Of a stretch of DNA of 5,195 nt, positions 1 through 5,195 are shown one piece after another. The translations under genes and the position numbers were made by a program. The first letter of the stretch is position 1. Every line of letters starts with the position of its first letter. Origin of the DNA: an uncultured Actinomycetes bacterium (GTDB taxonomy: Bacteria > Actinomycetota > Thermoleophilia > Miltoncostaeales > Miltoncostaeaceae); assembly GCA_903928615.1 (NCBI GenBank), contig CAIYRJ010000235.1:1-5195 (forward strand). Reading direction: 5' to 3'. Below the pieces are notes generated by a model. That model made no database searches. It saw only the letters and a list, made by a program, of their open reading frames with translations, and was not told the DNA's origin.

Positions 1-149
1 GACCCGAACCGGCACGACCTCGCGTGAGGACTACTCCCACTCGATCGTGGGACCCGAACCGGCACGACCTCGCGTGAGGACTACTCCCACTCGATCGTGG
101 GACCCGAACCGGCACGACCTCGCGTGAGGACTACTCCCACTCGATCGTG
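1..149. repeat. Perfect 50-base tandem repeat, three copies, ending inside the 3' end of guaA
   Basis: Three contiguous copies lie at 1-50, 51-100 and 101-150. The first 49 bases of all three are identical; the third differs only in its last base (C at 150 in place of G at 50 and 100). Copy 3 contains the genuine end of guaA, so copies 1 and 2 each carry a duplicate of the last five guaA codons (TIEWE) and the TAG stop, with stops at 81-83 and 31-33. Because 50 is not a multiple of 3, the duplicated ends lie in shifted frames. There are no spacers, so this is not CRISPR. Bases 1-99 equal bases 51-149, a 99-base self-overlap. Perfect identity at the very edge of the sequence fits either a recent tandem duplication or an assembly loop at a contig end. 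Confidence 0.97.
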
Positions 150-1696
150 CCGGGGGGCTTGCTGGTCACATCCAGCACCACCCGGTTCACGCCGGGGACC
201 TCGTTGATGACGCGGCTCGAGATCTTCTCGATGAGGTCGTAGGGAAGCCGGGCCCAGTCGGCGGTCATGGCGTCGTCGGAGGTGACGGCGCGGATCACGA
301 TGGGGTACGCGTAGGTGCGGCTGTCGCCCTGCACGCCCACCGACCTGACGGCCGGGAGCACCGCGAACGACTGCCAGAGGTCGCGGTAGAGGCCGGCGAG
401 GCGGATCTCCTCCTGCAGGATGAAGTCGGCCTGGCGCAGGATGTCCAGGCGCTCGGCCGTGACCTCTCCGATGATGCGGATGGCCAGTCCCGGTCCGGGG
501 AACGGCTGCCGCCACACCATGCGCTCGGGCAGGCCGAGCTCCTCCCCCACCAGGCGCACCTCGTCCTTGAAGAGCTGCCGGAGCGGCTCGACGAGCTCCA
601 TCTCCATGTCGTCGGGAAGGCCGCCCACGTTGTGATGGCTCTTGATGGTGGCGGCGTTGGTGCCGCCGCCCGACTCGATGACGTCGGAGTAGAGCGTGCC
701 CTGCACGAGGAACTTCTCGTTGCCGAGCTTCGCGGCCTCGGCGTCGAAGGTGCTGATGAACTCCGCGCCGATGATCTTGCGCTTCTGCTCGGGGTCGGTG
801 ACCCCGGCGAGCTTCGAGAGGAACTGCTCCTGCGCGCGCACGTGCACCAGCGGCACGTGGAAGTGGCGGCCGAAGGCCTCCTCCACCTGCTCGCCCTCGT
901 TCATGCGCAGCATGCCGTGGTCGACGAACACGCAGGTGAGGTTGTCGCCGATGGCGCGGTGCACCAGCAGGGCGGCCACGGCGCTGTCCACCCCTCCCGA
1001 CAGCCCGCAGATGGCCCGCTGGTCACCCACCTGCTCGCGAATGCGCTTCACCTGGTCGTCGATGACGTTCGCGGCCGTCCACGTGGGCGCGAGGTCGCAG
1101 GCGTCGAACAGGAACGCCTTCAGCAGGTCGGTGCCGAACGGCGTGTGCACCACCTCGGGGTGGAACTGCACCCCGAACCTGCGGCCGGCGCGGTCCTCCA
1201 TGGCGGCGATGGGCGCCCCGGGGGTCTCGGCCGTCACCGCGAATCCCTCGGGGGCGGTGGTGACGGCGTCGCGGTGGCTCATCCAGCAGGTCTCGGCCGG
1301 AAGGTCGCGGAACAACCCGTCACGCGAGTGCACCCGGATGTCGGTGCGTCCGAACTCGCCCGATCCGTTGTTGGTGACCACGCCACCCAGCGCCTGCGCC
1401 ATCGACTGCATTCCGTAGCAAATGCCCAGCACGGGGATTCCCAGCTCGAGCAGGCGGCGATCGAGTGCCGGCGCGCCGTCCTCGTACACCGAGGCGGGAC
1501 CGCCAGAGAGGATGATGCCGCCCGGGCGGATGCGCTCGATCTCGGAGGGGTCGATGTCGTGCGGGACGATGGCCGAGAACACCCGGCACTCGCGCACCCT
1601 GCGCGCGATGAGCTGGCTGTACTGGGCGCCGAAGTCGACGACGAGGATGCCGTCGGCCGCCTGGGCCTCGAGCTCGGGGGCGAGGTGGAACGCCAC
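131..1696 (-). CDS. guaA: GMP synthase (glutamine-hydrolysing)
   Basis: Makes GMP from XMP, ATP and glutamine in the cytosol, the last step of de novo guanine nucleotide synthesis. The 521-residue product matches the usual length of about 520-525. The N-terminal class I glutamine amidotransferase domain (about 16-200) has the oxyanion SGGP at 64-67, nucleophile Cys93 in GICYG, and His179/Glu181 in QFHPE. The ATP-pyrophosphatase domain has the P-loop SGGVDS at 233-238. The C-terminal dimerisation/XMP-binding domain ends in the conserved KPPGTIEWE. All catalytic residues are present. The GTG start at 1696 places the ILVVDFG strand at residue 17; open frame continues upstream to 2278 but is antisense-free shadow of guaB3 in another frame. 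The start lies two bases after the guaB3 TGA, with no clear Shine-Dalgarno, so translation is probably coupled. The stop (TAG, 131-133) falls inside the third unit of the tandem repeat. No convincing terminator follows. Confidence 0.98.
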   Translation of the reverse strand: MAFHLAPELEAQAADGILVVDFGAQYSQLIARRVRECRVFSAIVPHDIDPSEIERIRPGGIILSGGPASVYEDGAPALDRRLLELGIPVLGICYGMQSMAQALGGVVTNNGSGEFGRTDIRVHSRDGLFRDLPAETCWMSHRDAVTTAPEGFAVTAETPGAPIAAMEDRAGRRFGVQFHPEVVHTPFGTDLLKAFLFDACDLAPTWTAANVIDDQVKRIREQVGDQRAICGLSGGVDSAVAALLVHRAIGDNLTCVFVDHGMLRMNEGEQVEEAFGRHFHVPLVHVRAQEQFLSKLAGVTDPEQKRKIIGAEFISTFDAEAAKLGNEKFLVQGTLYSDVIESGGGTNAATIKSHHNVGGLPDDMEMELVEPLRQLFKDEVRLVGEELGLPERMVWRQPFPGPGLAIRIIGEVTAERLDILRQADFILQEEIRLAGLYRDLWQSFAVLPAVRSVGVQGDSRTYAYPIVIRAVTSDDAMTADWARLPYDLIEKISSRVINEVPGVNRVVLDVTSKPPGTIEWE

Positions 1697-1698
1697 CG

Positions 1699-2859
1699 TC
1701 AGCCCATGCCGACCGACTGCGCCTGCTGCAGCTTCTTGCCCTCGGTCTTGAGCGCGGGGGCGATCATCACCTCGCACTTCTGGAAGCTCTGGATCGACTC
1801 GTAGCCGCAGGTGGCGAGCGCGTTGCGAAGCCCGCCGATGAGGTTGAGCGATCCGTCGTTCTCGTTGGCCGGGCCGAGCAGGATCTCGCGGATCGTGCCG
1901 ATGGTCTGGGTGCGCACGCGGGTGCCGCGCGGAAGCTCGGGGTGGAACGTGGCCATGCCCCAGTGGTTGCCGTGGCCGGGCGCCTCGGCGGCCTTCGCGA
2001 GGGGCGAGCCCACCATGCAGGCGTCGGCGCCGCAGGCGATGGCCTTCGCGAGGTCGCCGCCGTACGCCATGCCGCCGTCGGCGATCACGTTCACGTACTG
2101 GCCGGTCTCGAGCAGGTGCTGCATTCGCGCGCCGGCCGCGTCGGCGATGGCCGTGGCCTGCGGCACGCCCACGCCGATGACCTGGCGGGTGGTGCAGGCC
2201 GCGCCGGGGCCCACGCCCACGAGCACGCCCACCGCACCGGTGCGCATGAGGTGCAGCGCCGTGGAGTACGACGCGCACCCGCCCACGATGACCGGCACGG
2301 GCAGGTCGGCGATGAACTGCTTGAGGTTGAGCGGCTCGACCGACGACGACACGTGCTCGGCCGAGACCACCGTGCCCTGGATCACCAGGATGTCGAGGCC
2401 GGCGTCGAGGGCCGGGCCGATGAACTGCTCAACGCGCTGCGGAGTGAGGGATCCGGCAGTGAGCACGCCCGATGCCTTGATCTCCTTGATGCGCTCGACC
2501 ATGAGGTCGGAGTCGACGTCGCGGGCCCGGTAGATGTCCTGCAGGCCGGCCGTGGCGGTCTCGGGCGGGTACTCGGCGATCTTGCGCAACTCGGCGTCGG
2601 GATCCTCGTACCGGCTCTGGATGCCCTCGAGGTTGAGCACGCCGAGGCCGCCGAGCTTGCCGATCTCGATCGCGGTGGCCGGGGACACCACGCCATCCAT
2701 GGCGGATGCCAGCAGCGGCATCTCGAGCGTGTAAGGACCGAGCTCCCACGAGAGGTCGACATCCTCGGGGTCGCGGGTGCGCCTGCTCGGGACGATGGCG
2801 ATCTCATCGAGGCCGTACGCCCGTCGCCCTCGCTTGCCACGGACGATCTCGATCTCCAC
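1699..2859 (-). CDS. guaB3: GuaB3-family IMP dehydrogenase-like protein, without CBS domains
   Basis: A 386-residue TIM-barrel protein of the IMP dehydrogenase/GMP reductase superfamily. Its length and opening (a short basic stretch, then [16 protein letters not shown]) match the GuaB3 subfamily of actinobacteria and cyanobacteria, about 370-390 residues, and not the roughly 490-residue classical enzyme. The segment that would hold the paired CBS domains is missing. The catalytic loop [11 protein letters not shown] at 215-225 keeps the nucleophile Cys222, and the IMP phosphate site DGGM is at 261-264, followed by GSPLA at 284-288. The expected reaction is IMP + NAD+ to XMP + NADH, supplying the adjacent GMP synthase. 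I recall a cyanobacterial GuaB3 shown to have this activity, while actinobacterial copies alongside GuaB2 are less clear. The GTG start at 2859 is favoured by the purine-rich RBS just upstream; the frame is open to 3096, but that part is antisense to nothing conserved and overlaps the kinase gene. Confidence 0.94.
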   Translation of the reverse strand: MEIEIVRGKRGRRAYGLDEIAIVPSRRTRDPEDVDLSWELGPYTLEMPLLASAMDGVVSPATAIEIGKLGGLGVLNLEGIQSRYEDPDAELRKIAEYPPETATAGLQDIYRARDVDSDLMVERIKEIKASGVLTAGSLTPQRVEQFIGPALDAGLDILVIQGTVVSAEHVSSSVEPLNLKQFIADLPVPVIVGGCASYSTALHLMRTGAVGVLVGVGPGAACTTRQVIGVGVPQATAIADAAGARMQHLLETGQYVNVIADGGMAYGGDLAKAIACGADACMVGSPLAKAAEAPGHGNHWGMATFHPELPRGTRVRTQTIGTIREILLGPANENDGSLNLIGGLRNALATCGYESIQSFQKCEVMIAPALKTEGKKLQQAQSVGMG

Positions 2860-2863
2860 CCGG

Positions 2864-2871
2864 TCTCCCCC
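2864..2871 (-). promoter_or_regulatory. Shine-Dalgarno of guaB3
   Basis: The minus strand reads GGGGGAGA here, leaving four bases (CCGG) before the GTG at 2859. This is the clearest ribosome binding site in the window, and it fixes the guaB3 start over in-frame codons further upstream. It contrasts with guaA, the kinase and the carboxypeptidase, none of which has a well-placed purine-rich site, and suggests that guaB3 initiates independently and is not coupled to the gene before it. Confidence 0.75.
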
Positions 2872-2894
2872 AGTCGCTCGTCGGTTGAAGGGGC

Positions 2895-2900
2895 AACCTA
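2895..2900 (-). promoter_or_regulatory. Candidate -10 box for guaB3-guaA
   Basis: The minus strand reads TAGGTT, which fits the actinobacterial TANNNT -10 pattern. It lies about 36 bases upstream of the guaB3 GTG, leaving room for a short leader containing the Shine-Dalgarno. No TTGACA-like -35 is visible: the hexamer 17 bases further upstream is TCCGGA, part of the palindrome at 2910-2923. A separate promoter here would allow guaB3-guaA to be expressed apart from the two genes before it. A six-base match in a GC-rich region is weak evidence. Confidence 0.3.
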
Positions 2901-2909
2901 CCAGCCCCG

Positions 2910-2923
2910 TCCGGACGTCCGGA
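2910..2923. promoter_or_regulatory. Perfect 14-base palindrome in the guaB3 upstream region
   Basis: TCCGGACGTCCGGA equals its own reverse complement over 14 bases, with no mismatch and no spacer. It lies between the kinase stop and the guaB3 start, centred about 57 bases upstream of the GTG, where the -35 region of the candidate promoter would fall. Dyads of this kind are typical of dimeric repressor operators, but no regulator gene is present in the window to pair with it. It could also be a chance GC-rich palindrome or form a hairpin in the transcript. Confidence 0.4.
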
Positions 2924-2941
2924 GGCCTCTTTCGGGCGCAT

Positions 2942-2966
2942 CGCGGGGGCCCCTCAGGCCCCCGCG
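2942..2966 (-). terminator. Strong GC hairpin spanning the kinase stop codon, possible attenuator or U-less terminator
   Basis: A perfect 10-base inverted repeat (CGCGGGGGCC and GGCCCCCGCG) encloses a five-base loop, TGAGG on the transcribed strand. The loop contains the TGA stop of the kinase gene, so the upstream arm is coding sequence and the downstream arm begins just after the stop. No run of T follows on the minus strand, so it is not a classical intrinsic terminator. It could act as a U-less terminator, a 3' stabiliser for the carboxypeptidase-kinase message, or an attenuator before guaB3. The inverted repeat is certain; the role is inferred. Confidence 0.5.
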
Positions 2967-3916
2967 GCGACCTCCTCCACGGCCACCTGGCGGGCGAGCG
3001 CGCTGACGTCGGCGGGGTCCACCACGCCGGCGCCCAGCAGACCGGTGCTGGCCGCGCCCGATGCCACGGCGCGCCGCAGCGCGGCCTCGCGGTCATCGCC
3101 CTCGTAGGTGCCGGCCAGGTACCCGGCGAGGAAGGCGTCGCCCGAGCCCACGGTGCTCACCACGTCGGTGCGCACCCCGATGCGCGCCTGCAGCGTGATG
3201 CGCCCGTTGCCGCCGTCGGCCGCGGGCAGCCGCGCCACGCAGCCGCGCTCGTCATGCACCAGCGCGGAGCGGGCCCCGAGCGAGCACAGCGCCTCGGCGC
3301 CCACCGCGGCGTCCTCGTCGTCGGCGAACTCGTTGCCCACGACCTCCTCGGCCTCGCGCACGTTCGGGCTCACGAGCCACGGCTCGGCCGGAAGCGCGCT
3401 GCGCAGCGCGGGCCCGGGCGCGTCGACGACGATCGGCAGGTCGTCGCGGCCGATCGTCGCGGCGAGCACCGCGTAGAAGTCGGCGGGCACATCGCGGGGA
3501 AGCGACCCGGCGAGCACGACGATGTCGGCGCCCTTCGCCAGATAGGCGAGCTTCTCCATGAGCAGGGCCAACTCGGCGTCGGCCACGGATGGGCCGTACT
3601 CGTTGATCTCGGTCTGCTGCATCGAGGTGGGGTCCACCACGGCCGTCGAGGTGCGCGACTCATCCGCGATGCGCACGAAGTCGTTGAGGATCCCCTCGGC
3701 CGTGAGCTGCTCGATGATCGCCGTGCCGGTGCGCCCGCCCGCGAGGCCCGTGGCGATAACGGGCTGGCCGAGGTTGCGCAGCGCGCGGGCGATGTTCACG
3801 CCCTTGCCGCCCGGGAGCGTCATGGCCTCGCTGGCCCGGTGGCGGCGCCCGGCCTGGAAGTTCGGGACGCTGAGGGTGCGGTCGAGCGCCGCGTTGAGCG
3901 TGACGGTGAGGATCAT
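2954..3916 (-). CDS. PfkB-family sugar-phosphate kinase (1-phosphofructokinase-like)
   Basis: An ATP-dependent cytosolic kinase of the ribokinase/PfkB fold, in the branch with 1-phosphofructokinase, 6-phosphofructokinase II and tagatose-6-phosphate kinase. The 320 residues match the family length. It opens with MILTVTLNAALD, the usual TVTLNPALD strand with Ala for Pro. The first PfkB signature begins at PGGKGVNIARAL (35-46). The second, DVVSTVGSGDAFLAG (251-265), carries the GSGD anion hole and catalytic base Asp260. WLVSPNVREAEE at 180-191 corresponds to the family's conserved PN-x-x-E region. The substrate (fructose-1-phosphate, fructose-6-phosphate or tagatose-6-phosphate) cannot be read from the sequence, and no phosphotransferase or fructose regulator gene lies nearby, so I give no symbol. 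Its ATG at 3916 overlaps the carboxypeptidase TGA as ATGA and lacks a close Shine-Dalgarno, implying translational coupling. Its stop lies in the loop of a strong hairpin. Confidence 0.93.
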   Translation of the reverse strand: MILTVTLNAALDRTLSVPNFQAGRRHRASEAMTLPGGKGVNIARALRNLGQPVIATGLAGGRTGTAIIEQLTAEGILNDFVRIADESRTSTAVVDPTSMQQTEINEYGPSVADAELALLMEKLAYLAKGADIVVLAGSLPRDVPADFYAVLAATIGRDDLPIVVDAPGPALRSALPAEPWLVSPNVREAEEVVGNEFADDEDAAVGAEALCSLGARSALVHDERGCVARLPAADGGNGRITLQARIGVRTDVVSTVGSGDAFLAGYLAGTYEGDDREAALRRAVASGAASTGLLGAGVVDPADVSALARQVAVEEVAAGA

Positions 3917-5049
3917 GAGAACACGGACCCTATCCCTGAGAACGCGTCCTTAAGCGAATCGCCGAAACCGGGGGCATCCACGGACGCCGTGGCCACGAGC
4001 GCGGAGCGCGCCACCACCGCGCCGTCCTGCACCACCTCCACCCGCCCGACCCGCTCGCCACGACGCACCGGCGCCGACGCCATGGACGGGGCGACCACTC
4101 TCATCGACACCGGCTTGCCCACCCGCACCGTCGCGGCCACGGGCGCGGGCGACGCCAGGCCCACGGTCGCGCCCGGCACGCCCTGAACCGCCAGATCCAC
4201 CACCGTGCGCCCGCGCGGAATCACCACGGGGCGAGCGTAGTTGGAGAACGCCCACTCGAGCAGCGCCTTGCTGTCGGCGGCGCGGGTGGCGCGATCGGGC
4301 TCACCCATCACCACCGCGTAGAAGTCGCGTCCGAGCCTGTCGGACGTCGCGTGGGACACCAGCACGTAGCCGGCGCCGTTGGTGTGGCCCGTCTTGATGC
4401 CGTCGGCCTCGGGCATGATCGACAGCAGGTCGTTCTCGCTCTCGAGCTGCACGCGCCCGGACCCCGCGGGGTTGGGGATGCTCACTCGGCGCTGGCCCAC
4501 CAGCTCGCGCAGGAACGGGTCCTTCATCACGGCCCGCCCCAGCACCACGAGGTCGCGGGGCGACGACCGGTGCCCGGGCTCGTCGAGGCCGTGCGGGTTC
4601 TCGAACCGCGTGGCCGTGAGGCCCATCTCCTTCGCCTTGTCGTTCATGCGGGTGACGAACTCAGCCTCCGACCCCGAGACGGCGTAGGCGATCGCGATGG
4701 CCGCGTCGTTGCCACTGCCGATCATGAGGCCGCGGATGAGGTCGCGCATGGTGATGCGCTGCCCGGGCTTGAGCCCCGCCGACGACTCCCCCACTCCCCC
4801 CGCCGCCGGCACCACGGTGACGACCCGGTCGGGGTCGCCGCTCTCGAGCGCCACGAGGGCCGTCATCATCTTCGTGGTGCTGGCCATGGGACGCGCGGTG
4901 TCGGCGTCGCGCTCCGCGAGCACCTCGCCGGTCTGGCCGTCGACGAGCAACCACGAGGTGCCGGACGGTGTCGGCGGAGGGCCGAGGGCCGTGGCGGCGG
5001 CAGGCGCGATGAGCGCGGCCAGCAGGGCTGCCCGGATCAGGTTCCGCAC
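3913..5049 (-). CDS. D-alanyl-D-alanine carboxypeptidase (PBP5/DacA family), secreted
   Basis: A low-molecular-weight penicillin-binding protein (peptidase family S11) that removes the terminal D-Ala from peptidoglycan pentapeptides outside the cytoplasmic membrane, limiting cross-linking. The 378 residues have a signal peptide at about 1-21 (RNLIR, then an Ala/Leu-rich core and a likely cleavage after ATA). The catalytic domain follows, about 28-270. All three active-site motifs are present: STTK at 57-60 (Ser57, Lys60), SGN at 112-114 and KTG at 219-221. A beta-rich PBP5 C-terminal domain spans about 275-355. The tail (GFGDSLKDAFSGIGSVF) has no transmembrane segment but could be the amphipathic membrane-anchoring helix usual in this family. 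The GTG start at 5049 gives a proper signal peptide and is the most upstream plausible start. No Shine-Dalgarno precedes it. It is the first gene of the minus-strand run and overlaps the kinase start by four bases. Confidence 0.95.
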   Translation of the reverse strand: MRNLIRAALLAALIAPAAATALGPPPTPSGTSWLLVDGQTGEVLAERDADTARPMASTTKMMTALVALESGDPDRVVTVVPAAGGVGESSAGLKPGQRITMRDLIRGLMIGSGNDAAIAIAYAVSGSEAEFVTRMNDKAKEMGLTATRFENPHGLDEPGHRSSPRDLVVLGRAVMKDPFLRELVGQRRVSIPNPAGSGRVQLESENDLLSIMPEADGIKTGHTNGAGYVLVSHATSDRLGRDFYAVVMGEPDRATRAADSKALLEWAFSNYARPVVIPRGRTVVDLAVQGVPGATVGLASPAPVAATVRVGKPVSMRVVAPSMASAPVRRGERVGRVEVVQDGAVVARSALVATASVDAPGFGDSLKDAFSGIGSVFS

Positions 5050-5115
5050 GCCGTGATGGTACCAGCGTGCCCTCGGGGCGAGGCACCGGGGTGGCGGGGG
5101 TGCAACCCTTAGGGG
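5050..5115. other. Divergent intergenic region
   Basis: These 66 bases separate the GTG of the carboxypeptidase (minus) from the GTG of the gene at the right edge (plus), so promoters for both directions must lie here or within the opposing genes. I see a possible minus-strand -10 at 5056-5061. On the plus strand, TGC followed by AACCCT (5101-5109) is a very poor extended -10 placed six bases before the GTG. No clear operator dyad is visible. Confidence 0.6.
5056..5061 (-). promoter_or_regulatory. Candidate -10 box of a leaderless carboxypeptidase transcript
   Basis: The minus strand reads TACCAT, matching the TANNNT pattern of actinobacterial housekeeping promoters. Six bases (CACGGC) separate it from the GTG at 5049. 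A -10 at this distance would start transcription at or next to the start codon, and so give a leaderless message. This agrees with the absence of any Shine-Dalgarno. No good -35 is seen 17-19 bases further upstream. Confidence 0.4.
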
Positions 5116-5195
5116 GTGAGCACCGAGACCGCCGAGACGGCCGTCCTGCCCGTGGACACGGGACCGGCGGGCCTGACCGAGGCGGAAGCCGCGGC
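5116..5195 (+). CDS. Start of a divergent gene, possibly a P-type cation ATPase (partial)
   Basis: Only the first 26 codons and two further bases are present; the gene runs off the right edge. The reading gives VSTETAETAVLP, then VDTGPAGLTEAEAAA. A GLTEAEAAA-like segment shortly after a variable acidic N-terminus is typical of the cytoplasmic N-terminal region of P-type cation-transporting ATPases (GLT-x-AE-x-A-x-R), but it is short and low in complexity. An in-frame TAG at 5110-5112 rules out any earlier start, so GTG 5116 is the first possible start and GTG 5152 the alternative. AGGGG directly abuts the 5116 GTG, which is too close for a normal ribosome binding site, so either the message is leaderless or the true start is further in. 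That a coding region begins here is likely; the family call is tentative. Confidence 0.4.
   Translation, partial: MSTETAETAVLPVDTGPAGLTEAEAA

Noticed and set aside
1..150. CRISPR array
   Set aside because: The 50-base units are contiguous with no spacers and contain coding sequence of guaA.
81..515. Minus-strand open frame ending in TIEWE, like guaA
   Set aside because: The match to the guaA end comes only from the repeated 50-base unit; the rest is an out-of-frame shadow of guaA.
632..1804. Long plus-strand open frame (390 codons) opposite guaA
   Set aside because: It is antisense to conserved guaA, is rich in Ala/Gly/His/Arg/Val as expected for a GC-driven shadow frame, and shows no domain I recognise.
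1697..2278. N-terminal extension of the guaA open frame to 2278
   Set aside because: The extra 194 residues are Arg/His/Gly-rich nonsense in a shifted frame of guaB3; GMP synthases start just before the ILVVDFG strand, so GTG 1696 is preferred.
2922..2929. GAGGCCTC palindrome beside the 14-base palindrome
   Set aside because: Eight-base GC-rich palindromes are expected by chance at this composition.
2860..2953. Purine or other riboswitch before guaB3
   Set aside because: The 94-base gap is short, and I find no guanine-riboswitch core; only simple hairpins and a palindrome are visible.
1942..3006. Long plus-strand open frame (354 codons) opposite guaB3
   Set aside because: It is a shadow frame: His/Arg/Ala/Asp-rich composition, crosses the guaB3-kinase boundary, and the opposite strand holds well-conserved motifs.
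2860..3096. N-terminal extension of guaB3 to 3096
   Set aside because: It would overlap the kinase gene and add 79 residues absent from the family; the Shine-Dalgarno at 2864-2871 supports GTG 2859.
2777..4186. Plus-strand open frame of 469 codons across the kinase and the carboxypeptidase 3' end
   Set aside because: It spans three minus-strand genes and their boundaries, has low-complexity GC-driven composition, and has no recognisable motif.

Overview
The window is a GC-rich stretch from what looks like a high-GC actinomycete. Four intact genes lie head to tail on the minus strand, and the first 80 bases of a divergent plus-strand gene lie at the right edge. The organism call rests on base composition, frequent GTG starts and a GuaB3-type IMP dehydrogenase-like protein next to guaA. 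The wording of the sugar kinase N-terminus (LNAALD, PGGKGVN) reminds me of Thermoleophilia/Solirubrobacterales, but that is an impression from memory and not a test.

Layout, read in the direction of transcription from right to left: (1) a short divergent intergenic region at 5050-5115; (2) a secreted D-alanyl-D-alanine carboxypeptidase of the PBP5/DacA family, 3913-5049; (3) a PfkB-type sugar-phosphate kinase, 2954-3916, whose ATG overlaps the carboxypeptidase stop as ATGA; (4) a 94-base gap holding a strong GC hairpin, a 14-base perfect palindrome, a candidate -10 and a good Shine-Dalgarno; (5) guaB3, 1699-2859; (6) guaA (GMP synthase), 131-1696, starting two bases after the guaB3 stop. To the left of the guaA stop the sequence becomes a perfect 50-base tandem repeat running to the window edge.

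Functionally there are two tightly packed pairs. The guaB3-guaA pair belongs to guanine nucleotide synthesis: IMP to XMP, if GuaB3 is active, then XMP to GMP. The carboxypeptidase-kinase pair joins peptidoglycan trimming to sugar-phosphate metabolism, a less obvious combination. The gap between the pairs has features suggesting that guaB3-guaA may be transcribed separately or partly attenuated. The divergent gene at the right edge begins like a P-type cation ATPase, but too little of it is present to be sure.

I see no mobile element, CRISPR array, tRNA, rRNA or clearly novel system. The points most worth a second look are the 50-base tandem repeat that duplicates the 3' end of guaA (possibly an assembly artefact), the hairpin and palindrome before guaB3, the possible leaderless promoter of the carboxypeptidase, and the role of GuaB3.
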